64,000 nt of DNA from JARRNE01 sp963824085 (GTDB lineage: Bacteria > Pseudomonadota > Gammaproteobacteria > Chromatiales > Chromatiaceae). Below the pieces are notes generated by a model. The model searched no databases and was not told the origin of the DNA. It worked only from the letters and a program-made list of their open reading frames with translations. Numbering within the stretch: the stretch's first letter is position 1; each line of letters begins with the position of its first letter. The position numbers were made by a program, and so were the translations under genes. The stretch lies in the NCBI GenBank assembly GCA_963824085.1, contig CAWGNT010000019.1, positions 1 to 64,000 of the forward strand, in the 5' to 3' direction. Positions 17,375 to 24,673 of this stretch are shown here, piece after piece.

Positions 17375-18573
17375 GCCTTGCGCTCCGTGGGTTGCTCTTC
17401 GTCGGATTGAAGGGTGCCACGGTTCAGCGCCCCATCGTCGGACTGGCAACCTTGCGGCGTGTCGGTGAGCGGCGCGAAGCGAATGGCGTCAGGCTCGATG
17501 CGCAGGCCGAAGCGCGTCTTCGGCCTGCTGCCATCGCCTTGGATCAGGTACGGGGCAGCGAGTTGGCGTCCGAGCGCCTGCTCGATGGCGGCATTGGTGC
17601 GCGACTTGCGCTGGTCGAAGTACTCCGGCGTCATGCCATCGGCCAGCGCCTCTTCCACGCGCTCGAAGTCGCCCGACATGTCGCCCACGATCTGCCGGTA
17701 CTCGACGAGGTACTGGCGGTCGATGCCGTCCGTATCCCAGCGGGCGGCATGCATGCCCTTCAGGCGGCGGCGCGCCATGGTGCTGTAGAAGGCAAGCGGT
17801 GCCGACGGCAGAGGAACGACCTCACCACCGGCGCGGATGCGCTGCCCCGCGAGGTCGATGACGAGCTCCGGGGGCTCTAAGGCGCGCTGGGCGGCGCTCA
17901 CCGTCTGGCCGAAGCTCGCCTTGCCGGCCAGGAGCCGATCGGGCAGTCCCTCGCGCAAGCGCACGAAAGGAATCTCGGCGAGGGTGACCGTCGCCTCGGC
18001 CGTGTCCACCAGCTTGTTGTCCCGAGTCGTGATGACCCGGTGGTAGGGGGTGGGGTAGAAGAAGTCCCAGCTCGACTCGAAGGGCTCGGGGACCAGAACG
18101 TGAGACAGGCGGTCCTGATGGCGGCCAAAGAGGCTTAGCGCATAGCCCAGGTAGTAGCCCATGGTCTTGCGCCCCCCGGCAATCGAGACGTGCAGCGCGC
18201 TCTCCGGGTCGGCGGTCAGCGCCCGCACCCACTCGGTGATGGCATCGGCGGCCGTCTCGTTATCGCGCAGGGTGCGGAGGTCGTCGAGCTCCTGCCCCGT
18301 GTTATCCCGCAGCACGTGGATCCGTTCCGGACCGAAGGCGACGGGCGGTAACTGGTAGTCGGCGAGAAAGCGCCTGAACCAGCCGGGGTCGGCGGAGAGC
18401 AAGCTCAAGCGCGCCCGTTCGGCCCCCTCCGCCGTGGTGAGAAGCTGGATTTCCGTGGGGACAAACGGCGATGAGCGCTCCACGCAGAGGGCGTAGAGCG
18501 TTTCGGTGACGATCTGCGGAGAAAGCCCCGTAACAGCGAGCAGTATCCTTTGCTGGTATTTGGTCAGGTCCAT
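17371..18573 (-). CDS. NE0113-family CARF protein (Csm6-like ring nuclease family)
   Basis: 400 residues. The N-terminal half is a CARF domain of the Cas_NE0113 type: ILLAVTGLSPQIVTETLYAL at the start, an IHVLRDNTGQELDDLRTLRDNE stretch and HVSIAGGRKTMGYYLGYAL near residue 136, with FFYPTP after it. These bind, and in some members cleave, cyclic oligoadenylate. The C-terminal ~180 residues (from about GRRLKG..., with EYRQIVGDMSGDFERVEEAL) form a helical domain without a motif I can name; the HEPN Rx4-6H motif is not evident. It lies between cas6 (270 bp upstream) and the DUF2130 gene, which it overlaps. Confidence 0.85.
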   Translation of the reverse strand: MDLTKYQQRILLAVTGLSPQIVTETLYALCVERSSPFVPTEIQLLTTAEGAERARLSLLSADPGWFRRFLADYQLPPVAFGPERIHVLRDNTGQELDDLRTLRDNETAADAITEWVRALTADPESALHVSIAGGRKTMGYYLGYALSLFGRHQDRLSHVLVPEPFESSWDFFYPTPYHRVITTRDNKLVDTAEATVTLAEIPFVRLREGLPDRLLAGKASFGQTVSAAQRALEPPELVIDLAGQRIRAGGEVVPLPSAPLAFYSTMARRRLKGMHAARWDTDGIDRQYLVEYRQIVGDMSGDFERVEEALADGMTPEYFDQRKSRTNAAIEQALGRQLAAPYLIQGDGSRPKTRFGLRIEPDAIRFAPLTDTPQGCQSDDGALNRGTLQSDEEQPTERKA

Positions 18574-18844
18574 CTCGTTTCTCGTTTGTGCTGGATGTTA
18601 CTCGCCCATCGGGGAGCAGGAAAGAACGCGAAGATGAACCGTGGCGTCCCTGCCTCCCTGAGCTCCTTAACGTCCCTGGTGCTCCCGGTTCACGGGCAAC
18701 AGTGTGCCCGCGCGCGCGAAAGCTCGCCGAGACCGCAAGGTTGCGGGGGAAATTCGCCGATTGGCTGCATAACCACAGCCCCTTCACCGGATGCGCCCTC
18801 GCAGCCAGAGGGCGGCGGGCCACATCGTTGATGCCCGTCGCTCG

Positions 18845-19840
18845 CTACGAAGCCGCCTCCGCGGTCGCGAGCCGGTATCCACCGAGCCCGAAGCTGGTGC
18901 CCTTGCCGACGTGGACCCATTGACCCAGCCATACACCAGGCCAGAAGGTCGCCAACCCGGGACCTGCGAGGCCGAACTCACCGAGCAGCCCGCCCATCTG
19001 CATCAGCGTGTTCTGACGCGAGGAAAAGCGGGTCCACTCGTACCAGCGCAGTCTCGGATCCGCGACCGTCAGGAGGTCAGCCTTCTCCCGGACGAGCGCC
19101 CAATCAAAGGGGCTCGGATCGCCGCCGTAAAGCTCGGCGAGCTGGGCGAGACGCGCATAGAGGTTGCGCAGGAAATCTCCCGCCTCGAAGTCGTGCGAAC
19201 CGAGGAAGCGGCCGTGCCGCTTGATGCGAAGCGGGGTGAATAGCCGGACGCGGGCCGCCGTGGGACACGCAGGAATGGTGGGCGGCAGGGTCTCCCCCCG
19301 CGTGTACTCACCACGGCTTGCCTGATAGACCGACTCCCAGTGTTCGCTCCCGAGGACGCCCTCGCGTTCCACGGCCACGGTGCTAAAACGCCCGCCGCCC
19401 CGGCCCAGCCCCTGGTCCCCTGCCAGATTGAGCGCGTGGATCAGATAGGGCACCTGCTCGACGACCCCGCCGATGAGGGTAACGCCAAGGTGCAGCAAAG
19501 CGCCTTTGGGAAGCTCCCGGCTGGGGGTGATCTCGGGTTCGAGGATGAAGGGATGGGGCAGCGCTCTGTAGCGTCGCTCCGCCATGCCCGGGGGCCCCGG
19601 CGTCTCAAAGAACGTTGAGTACAGGCAGGTGTAACGCAGCAGGCACCCGTCGCAGGTCGGCTGGCGCGTCACGCACACCAGGCGGCGCAGCCCGTGGCCA
19701 AGGAGTCCTCGCCAGGCGGACCCGGCGTAGGTCGGCATTGGCATCGGCTCTTCGGCCTTCAGCACGAAGCGAAACCGTGTCACGGGAATCGTCGGCACAG
19801 TAAGCATCCCCCTCAAACCGCTTCTATTGCCATCGCCCAC
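18845..19840 (-). CDS. cas6: Cas6 pre-crRNA processing endoribonuclease
   Basis: Cuts the CRISPR transcript in its repeats to yield crRNAs. About 331 residues from the GTG at 19840, chosen for the AGGAGG five bases upstream; an ATG at 19807 with GGGGG directly before it is the alternative. Features of the Cas6 RAMP family are present: RFRFVLKAEEP, a Cys-rich stretch TCDGCLLRYTCLYSTFFETP, and the C-terminal glycine-rich loop HVGKGTSFGLGGYRL. The catalytic His cannot be fixed from sequence alone. It is the first gene of the minus-strand cas cluster, and its presence implies an array outside this window. Confidence 0.9.
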   Translation of the reverse strand: MGDGNRSGLRGMLTVPTIPVTRFRFVLKAEEPMPMPTYAGSAWRGLLGHGLRRLVCVTRQPTCDGCLLRYTCLYSTFFETPGPPGMAERRYRALPHPFILEPEITPSRELPKGALLHLGVTLIGGVVEQVPYLIHALNLAGDQGLGRGGGRFSTVAVEREGVLGSEHWESVYQASRGEYTRGETLPPTIPACPTAARVRLFTPLRIKRHGRFLGSHDFEAGDFLRNLYARLAQLAELYGGDPSPFDWALVREKADLLTVADPRLRWYEWTRFSSRQNTLMQMGGLLGEFGLAGPGLATFWPGVWLGQWVHVGKGTSFGLGGYRLATAEAAS

Positions 19841-19876
19841 TCGCTCCTCCTGTGGAGACATCCGTCTGCGGCACAT

Positions 19877-20389
19877 CCTAATTTACCCGAGTGGGGGGCG
19901 GCGACTGCAGGTGGCAAGGTTGTGCTTTCGGCGACCCACACGACTGCTTTGGCGAGCGGACGGCCGCTGCGGCTCACCATCGGGGTCGTGGACGTGATGC
20001 TTAAGCGGGTGGTCTATCGGCTGCCGGAGGCAGCCCTGCGTCTGGAGGAGCCGGTGCGCATTCTGTGCCGCGAGGGCACGCTCGACAGCCTGCTTGCGGA
20101 GATCGCCGTCCACAAGCGGGATATGGTGCCGGCCGACCCACCGCTGGGGGAGCACCATCAACGTGCGCGCCTTCAACCACCCGCTTGGGGACCGCGGCAT
20201 CACCTTTTTCGCCATCCTGCGCACGGCAACACTCCGAAGAGTTTGTCGAGCCTGGGGGTTGCCGTCGCCGGCTAGCGTGCGCATGCGCGGCGCGAAGTCC
20301 GTGTGGCTCCCAGACCCGCTCACAGCCGCAGACAACCAACTCCGGAGGATGCCGCCGCTGTCCGCGCCACATCATTATCCTGCCGCCGT
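19877..20389 (+). other. Gap beside cas6 with an unrecognised plus-strand coding-like stretch
   Basis: Between cas6 and the nuclease relic no intact gene is evident. On the plus strand about 19950-20240 reads protein-like across one frame change near 20150 (VVDVMLKRVVYRLPEAALRL, DSLLAEIAVHKRDMVPADPPLG, then STINVRAFNHPLGDRGITFF). I do not recognise the family. It is probably a broken gene rather than a working one. Confidence 0.3.
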
Positions 20390-20700
20390 TAGCAATGGCC
20401 TCCATCGGCAGGTACAGGAAAGGTCGACAACTCCTCGCCTTGTCCTCGCGGAGGACATCATCGGATTTAGGCCCTGTATGGGACTTGTGGTCAACGACGA
20501 CCCAGCCGTCACCCAGCTCCAGTGCCAGGTCGATCTGGCCGGCTTGATACCGACCGTTCGGCAGATGGCGGTTGAAGGGCAGCTCGCAGTGCAGCCGGAC
20601 TCCTGGGCAAGCGCTGCCGCAAAACTGCGTCAGCGACCGTAAGCGACGCCGGCAACACCCTCGACGAGCTCCCCGCGGAGCTCTTCACCATCCTCGTCTT
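20390..20700 (-). pseudogene. RecB/AddA-type nuclease domain relic
   Basis: A minus-strand fragment reads RLHCELPFNRHLPNGRYQ, then GQIDLALELGDGWVVVDHKS, which is the core of the PD-(D/E)XK nuclease domain at the end of UvrD/AddA-like helicase-nucleases (Asp, Asp-x-Lys). Upstream LTVADAVLRQRL, in a second frame, fits the preceding region. There is no start, no helicase part and no proper end, so it is a leftover of a recombination or defence helicase. Confidence 0.5.
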
Positions 20701-20884
20701 CTGTGATGCCTGCGGGCACCAGAGTCCGCTCGACCGCGCGAAGGTACCAGCCGGCCTCTGCGTCCAGGAGCTCCCGGGAAAGCTCCGCTGCTCTGCCTGC
20801 GGCTCGCGTGAGACGTCAATGCGGATCGTCTACACCGGCGCCGGCGGCTTCCGCTACAGTGGGGCGTCCCCCGCCACCGACTAA
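20655..20884 (+). pseudogene. Zinc-ribbon protein fragment without a clear start
   Basis: A plus-strand frame ending at a TAA at 20882-20884 encodes LFTILVFCDACGHQSPLDRA ... LRCSACGSRETSMRIVY, with two CxxC pairs about 35 residues apart, a zinc-ribbon pattern. The sequence reads like a conserved small protein, but no ATG or GTG with a ribosome binding site precedes it, and its first part overlaps the nuclease relic on the other strand. Function unknown; probably the end of a truncated gene. Confidence 0.35.
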
Positions 20885-20982
20885 TTGGTCCAGGCAAAGA
20901 GCACCAGGGCACGCCGGCCCGCCTTGTAGACGCTCCACCAGACGTCGAACCAGTCGATCATCGTCTCGTCCGCTCGCTCCAT
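20881..20982 (-). CDS. Possible small protein (33 residues)
   Basis: An ATG at 20982 opens a short frame, MERADETMIDWFDVWWSVYK and then AGRRALVLFAWTN, ending at a TAG at 20881. It is Trp-rich and amphipathic, with GGAAGGGG about 15 bases upstream. A terminator-like hairpin lies 17 bp before the start. It may be a real microprotein or a chance frame; nothing identifies its role. Confidence 0.3.
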   Translation of the reverse strand: MERADETMIDWFDVWWSVYKAGRRALVLFAWTN

Positions 20983-20998
20983 GCAAACAAAGAAACCC

Positions 20999-21020
20999 CT
21001 TCCCGCCCCCAAGCGGGAAG
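20999..21020 (-). terminator. Rho-independent terminator-like hairpin
   Basis: A perfect 8-bp stem, CTTCCCGC / GCGGGAAG, with a 6-nt loop. On the minus strand it is followed by GGGTTTCTTTGTTT, a T-rich tail. It could end transcripts coming from the sulfur globule protein gene about 340 bp upstream. Confidence 0.6.
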
Positions 21021-21357
21021 CCGGTAGAACCCAAGCATCGGAGTGTTAAAAAGAGGCTGCTGCAGCAGGGTGTGTGGCCGCCGCAGCGGCCCAATGGGCT
21101 TGCTACCCAAAACCTTGGCGGGCGTTACCGCCGATCGCTCGGTATCAGATACGAGTGATTCCTACAGCGACGGGTATCAGTGTGAAGCCTGCGCGGCGAG
21201 GACAGGAGAAGGTGTGCCGTCACCACCTCGGGAGGGTGGCGCCGGAGGAAGGCGTCTGCTACCGCGATACGCCCGCGGCTCGCTGCCCTGCACCGAACGC
21301 CAAAACATGGATGCACGTCCCTGTGCATCACAGCGCGCTTAGATCAACGAGAATCCT
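21021..21357. other. Gap downstream of the sulfur globule gene
   Basis: About 340 bp, with no gene or repeat recognised. It is the probable 3' untranslated region of the sulfur globule protein transcript, running to the hairpin at 20999-21020. Confidence 0.4.
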
Positions 21358-21726
21358 TTACTTCGTCCCGGCCGGGGCGACCGGAACTGCCGGGACAACG
21401 GGGGCAACCGGAGCGGCATAGGGGTAGGCGCCGCCGTAGCCGGGGTATCCGCCCCAGCCACCCGGGTATCCACCACCCCAGCCGTAGGGTCCGTAGCCGT
21501 AGTAATTGCGGTAACGGTTGTAGCCGCGACCCGAACCATGCCCGCCACCGGACATGTTCATGTTGAAGTCACCGTAGCCGTCACCCATCATGTCGTTCCA
21601 CCAGTCATTGGCGCCGGAACCGTAGCCAGGGCCACCGCCCCAGGGGCCGCCGCCCCACCAAGCACTCGCCGTGGCGGACACACCAAGTAGAGCGGCGATC
21701 GCCACCGCGGTAGCAAGCTTTCTCAT
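21358..21726 (-). CDS. Sulfur globule protein
   Basis: 122 residues with a clear signal peptide (RKLATAVAIAALLGVSATASA) and a mature part made almost wholly of Gly, Tyr, Trp, Asn and Pro. The middle reads NDWWNDMMGDGYGDFNMNMSG and the end YNRYRNYYGYGPYGWGGGYP, then VAPVVPAVPVAPAG. This is the pattern of the sulfur globule envelope proteins of Allochromatium and relatives (Sgp family), which coat intracellular, periplasmically located sulfur deposits formed during sulfide or thiosulfate oxidation. The ATG has AGGAGA upstream. The gene stands alone behind an unusually AT-rich promoter region. It is the best clue to the host's lifestyle. Confidence 0.88.
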   Translation of the reverse strand: MRKLATAVAIAALLGVSATASAWWGGGPWGGGPGYGSGANDWWNDMMGDGYGDFNMNMSGGGHGSGRGYNRYRNYYGYGPYGWGGGYPGGWGGYPGYGGAYPYAAPVAPVVPAVPVAPAGTK

Positions 21727-21789
21727 TCGATTTCTCCTGTGTTATCTCTGATGCAGCAACCGAGGTGTCTGTGTGTGCACCCCGAGCTG

Positions 21790-21845
21790 CTAGAGTAATA
21801 GATTTGCCTAATAATAGATATCTATTTATTTTATTATTTAATATC
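21790..21845 (-). promoter_or_regulatory. AT-rich promoter region of the sulfur globule gene with a palindrome
   Basis: About 50 bp of nearly pure A/T in a GC-rich setting, 70-110 bp upstream of the start codon. It contains the perfect 14-bp palindrome AATAGATATCTATT (21813-21826) and several TATTAT/TAATAT-like -10 candidates on the minus strand. This suits a strong promoter with a regulator site, but no known consensus was identified. Confidence 0.5.
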
Positions 21846-22025
21846 GCATCCACGGAACCGTAAGGTGGACCCCAAGTCCAGGACAATTTAGCGCTGAATT
21901 TAAGTTAGCCCACTCGCCCCGATTGCAGCGGGTTGGCGCTGCCAGGATTCCCTCGTAGGCTCCCTGCGCCGCATAGATCTCGCCACCCGATCGCCACGAT
22001 TTCTGCACGCATTTAGAATTGCTGC

Positions 22026-22346
22026 TCAACTGCCTCCGGTCGCCTTGAGCGGCGCCACCTTGTCCTTCTTGAGCGATGAGGATGCCTCTACCGCGGGCGT
22101 CTCCGGCGCAGGCAACTTGCCTTTTAGAATGCGCTCGACGTCACGGGCGTTGCGGGCGAGATAGATGGTCAGCTCCTCGAGGTCGGCCTCGGGCAGCGTC
22201 GGCAGCACCTGATCCGCACGCAGCCTGTCTGCCAGTCGCCCCGCGTTCTCCAGGATACGGTCGTAAGCGTCTGCCTCCTTCTTGTCAGCTGTGCGCAAGC
22301 GCTCCACTCCATTGCTGTCTTTGACGATATATTCGATCTCGATCAT
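22026..22346 (-). CDS. yebG: YebG-family protein (DNA-damage-associated)
   Basis: 106 residues from the ATG at 22346, chosen because it begins the family's first strand (IEIEYIVKDSNGVERLRT). DKKEADAYDRILENAGRL and LEELTIYLARNARDVERILKGKLP match YebG, a small SOS-regulated protein of unknown biochemical role in E. coli. The tail is Ala/Pro/Lys-rich. An imperfect LexA-like palindrome, ACTG-N12-CAGT, lies about 30 bp upstream, but its spacing is 2 nt longer than the E. coli box, so SOS control is not shown. Confidence 0.8.
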   Translation of the reverse strand: MIEIEYIVKDSNGVERLRTADKKEADAYDRILENAGRLADRLRADQVLPTLPEADLEELTIYLARNARDVERILKGKLPAPETPAVEASSSLKKDKVAPLKATGGS

Positions 22347-22376
22347 GGTCTGGGCCCCCACGTCTCGCGTCCGCAC

Positions 22377-22665
22377 TGCAGCTGGCGGAGCAGTATAGCG
22401 GCCTGGCTCGGCCTATCGTTCCCGGTAACCAGCCGCAGCACCTCTAGGGCACCGGCGGCCTGCCAGACTTCGAAGTATAGGCACCCGCGTCGAGACCGAA
22501 CCCGCCCGTCTCGAAGCCGTTGTGACGGCCCTACCACACCGCCCCGTGCACGGCGCGCTGTCAAGCCGCCATCTCAGCTGCCGTCGCCCTGAACCTCCGC
22601 ATTCCCGAACTTTGTAATTCAACCGCCCCAACCCACTGCCCCGCTCCTTCCCTGCCTCCAACGAA
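22377..22665. other. Gap between yebG and a terminator
   Basis: About 290 bp with no gene that can be supported. Confidence 0.4.
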
Positions 22666-22685
22666 AGACCCCGCCGAAGCGGGGT
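22666..22685 (-). terminator. Terminator of the small membrane protein gene
   Basis: 8-bp perfect stem GACCCCGC / GCGGGGTC with a 4-nt loop (CGAA on the plus strand). On the minus strand it is followed by TTTCGTT. It lies 33 bp past the stop codon at 22719, which supports that gene being expressed. Confidence 0.7.
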
Positions 22686-22718
22686 CGTCTCGCTGCTCGC
22701 GTGTGCGAGTCTTACGCT

Positions 22719-22940
22719 CTAAGTGAGCTCCGCCGTCGCTGGCCTGAATCTTTGCCGCGGTGCCCGGCGAAGTACGGTCACGGTTGGCCGCCTGAAGTGC
22801 CGACCTTTGGCAAACGAAGCCGACAAAGACCGGGCGTGGGCTGACCACGTCGCGGACTGGATCATCGCGGTAGCAAGAACAAACCCGCCGGAGAGCGCGG
22901 CCGACAAGATGCCGGCAATGGTCAATGCGTCAAATGTCAT
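22719..22940 (-). CDS. Small membrane protein of unknown function
   Basis: 73 residues. The first 30 form one hydrophobic segment (ALTIAGILSAALSGGFVLATAM), either a signal anchor or signal peptide; the remainder is Arg/Ser/Ala-rich and basic (SFAKGRHFRRPTVTVLRR). The ATG at 22940 has AGGAGA nine bases upstream and a strong terminator follows the stop, so it looks like a stand-alone transcription unit. I do not recognise the family. Confidence 0.55.
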   Translation of the reverse strand: MTFDALTIAGILSAALSGGFVLATAMIQSATWSAHARSLSASFAKGRHFRRPTVTVLRRAPRQRFRPATAELT

Positions 22941-23310
22941 GGTCGTGTCTCCTGTCTACGGTGCCGCGTGCGCAGCACATCTGTGACCCCCCACGTCTTG
23001 CCGCCGCGGACAGCAGCGCACGCCGGGGTATGTCAATGGACAGGTTCCATCTTCACTGACCACACAGAAGACGCGCAAGTGACTGTTTCATAATGTTGTA
23101 ACGATTTGTTACGACCTGTTTCGCCGTACCACCGCAGCGCCGCAAATACAGGCTGCCGTACGGTTACATTTGCCACGCCTCAACAAGAGCTCCACGCGAT
23201 AGGTATTTCGCATGGCTATCGTCTTAGCTCCTCATGGCGCTCCGTCCATCGTCCGTTCAGCCTCCGCGGCACAGAATGTCACCATCAGATAAATCCATGG
23301 AGATGACGAA
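22941..23310. promoter_or_regulatory. Divergent promoter region
   Basis: 370 bp between two divergently transcribed small genes. AT content rises near 23085-23115 (TTTCATAATGTTGTAACGATTTGTTACGACC), where the TTGTAACGATTTGTTACGA stretch holds a near-palindrome (GTAACGA..TTGTTAC). That could be an operator, but no known regulator consensus was recognised. Confidence 0.4.
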
Positions 23311-23673
23311 ATGAAAAGGTGGATTCTCGCTCTCGGCACGTCTGTGGCCCTCTCAACGCTCCCTGTGGGGGCCTTTGCCCATGGCTACGATGCGGACGAT
23401 GCGGCCCTCAGCGGGTTAGTCGGCGGTTTGGTCGGCGGTCTCATTGGCGCCGGCGGCGTTCCGGTCGTCGCGGCGCCAGTTGCCGTCGCGCCTGCCCCGG
23501 TGGTGGTCGAACGCTACACCCCCGCGCCGGTCATCGTGGAACGCTACGCACCCCGTGCTGTGGTAGTCGAACGGCCGGCCCCGGTCGTCGTGTGTAAGGC
23601 CGGCCATCGGCGCTGGCATGGTCACAACAAATGGCACAAGCACAGCGGGCACCGTCGTCACTGGGACGATTGA
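23311..23673 (+). CDS. Exported low-complexity protein with His-rich tail
   Basis: 120 residues. The signal peptide ends near GAFAHG (residue ~24). A glycine-rich hydrophobic stretch, LSGLVGGLVGGLIGAGGVP, follows, then an Ala/Val/Pro region with three imperfect repeats of the type VVVERYxPAPV. The end is basic and His/Trp-rich (HRRWHGHNKWHKHSGHRRHW), suggesting metal or surface binding. GGAGATG precedes the ATG. Function is unknown; it could be another envelope or matrix protein like the nearby sulfur globule protein. Confidence 0.7.
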   Translation: MKRWILALGTSVALSTLPVGAFAHGYDADDAALSGLVGGLVGGLIGAGGVPVVAAPVAVAPAPVVVERYTPAPVIVERYAPRAVVVERPAPVVVCKAGHRRWHGHNKWHKHSGHRRHWDD

Positions 23674-23719
23674 AGGCAGTCTCGCGCCCCAACCATCCCT
23701 CCCCTGCCCCCAAAGAAAA

Positions 23720-23741
23720 ACCCCGGCTCAAAGGCCGGGGT
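23720..23741. terminator. Bidirectional terminator between convergent genes
   Basis: 8-bp stem ACCCCGGC / GCCGGGGT with a 6-nt loop. On the minus strand it is followed by TTTTTCTTTGG, a strong T tract, 83 bp past the stop of the Met/Gly-rich gene. On the plus strand it lies 47 bp past the stop of the His-rich gene with a weaker tail. Confidence 0.75.
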
Positions 23742-23823
23742 CTCGCTTACCTTATGCGCCCCGGTGCTACTGCGCGACCGATGAGCACCGCGCTGCGCAC
23801 TGTGGCCATGTGATGCAGCCGTC

Positions 23824-24246
23824 TTACTGACTCTTCTCTCCCTTCTGCAGCTGGACTAACTCCCTCAGCAGGGATTCAATGTTGGTTAAGTGGGTCTCTA
23901 TGGCTTGCGCACGCTGCTGCATGATTCCCCAACGCTCCTGCATCATAGTCCAGCGCTGCTGCATCATTTGGGGATTCATGCCTCCCCAGCCAGGCATCAT
24001 CGGTCCCTGACCAGCTCCCGTCATGGGCCCACCGCCCGGCCCCATCATGGAGCTCTGACCCGGTGTCGTCGCGCCTCCAGGCCCGGGGGCCATCGCGGGC
24101 GGCTGGCCGGCACTACGCGTTGCGGTCGGCGGTGTTGCCGCGGGGGCGGTCGTCTCCGCCCCCGCGGCACCTGCTGACATGCCCAGAGCAGCCACTGCAA
24201 GAGACACGGTCATCGCAGGGACAAGCAGGAAGTGGTGTGTCTTCAT
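23824..24246 (-). CDS. Exported Met/Gly/Pro-rich protein
   Basis: 140 residues from the ATG at 24246, which has AGAGGA upstream and opens a signal peptide (KTHHFLLVPAMTVSLAVAALGMSAGAAGAE). The mature part is Pro/Ala/Thr-rich, then GGGPMTGAGQGPMMPGWGGMN, then a helical segment with repeated Met-Met/Gln-Arg-Trp units (MMQQRWTMMQERWGIMQQR) and ELVQLQKGEKSQ at the end. Met-rich repeats of this kind often bind copper, but that is only a suggestion. A start 87 codons upstream would add unconserved sequence. Confidence 0.65.
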   Translation of the reverse strand: MKTHHFLLVPAMTVSLAVAALGMSAGAAGAETTAPAATPPTATRSAGQPPAMAPGPGGATTPGQSSMMGPGGGPMTGAGQGPMMPGWGGMNPQMMQQRWTMMQERWGIMQQRAQAIETHLTNIESLLRELVQLQKGEKSQ

Positions 24247-24429
24247 GACGAATCCTCTTTGTGGTTGGATCGAAAAAATGGACCACCCGCTCGGGTTGGC
24301 GGGCGATCCAAGTCTACACGCTGAGCTGACGCCCGCTAGCGCCGGGCGCATTTCCAAGAAGACAGATTTCCGTAACATAAGGGCTCCACCCCCCAGCCGA
24401 GCCACCCTCGTGCTGTCGGGGTTCGGCGC
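24247..24429. other. Gap upstream of the Met/Gly-rich gene
   Basis: Short noncoding stretch holding the promoter of the Met/Gly-rich gene. No consensus can be pinned. Confidence 0.35.
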
Positions 24430-24665
24430 CGGAAGACCGGCCATGCGGCCGCTGCCGGGCAGGGTGAGGCGAAGTCGACGAGTCGATCGAGGGCGTCGTA
24501 CGCACAAGTCTGGCCCCCGGCGGGATCGCCCGCCTCGGTGAGTGCTGTGACCTTGCCTAGCGGCGTGCAGCTTAGGGTCGTGGTGATGGGGTGAATACGC
24601 CGTCGATGGACTCGATCTGGGTATAGGTCGCTACGCGCCCGTCCAGAATGACGCGTGCATCGCGA
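24430..24665 (-). pseudogene. Rhs/YD-repeat protein fragment
   Basis: Minus-strand pieces in two frames: DARVILDGRVATYTQIESIDGVFTPSP, then GKVTALTEAGDPAGGQTCAYDALDRLVDF. The second has the G..TALTD...YDALGRL pattern of Rhs (YD) repeats. There is no start, no core and no toxin tip. It lies just past the phosphatase gene. Rhs proteins are large secreted toxins, so this is a remnant of one. Confidence 0.4.
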
Positions 24666-24673
24666 CGAAAAAT

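Noticed and set aside
1..20000. A CRISPR array linked to the cas genes.
   Set aside because: No regularly spaced direct repeats of 24-40 bp were seen in any gap; the array must be outside the window.
22340..22400. LexA box upstream of yebG (ACTG-N12-CAGT).
   Set aside because: Spacing is 12 nt instead of the 10 nt of the E. coli-type box, and the core lacks the TATA-rich centre.
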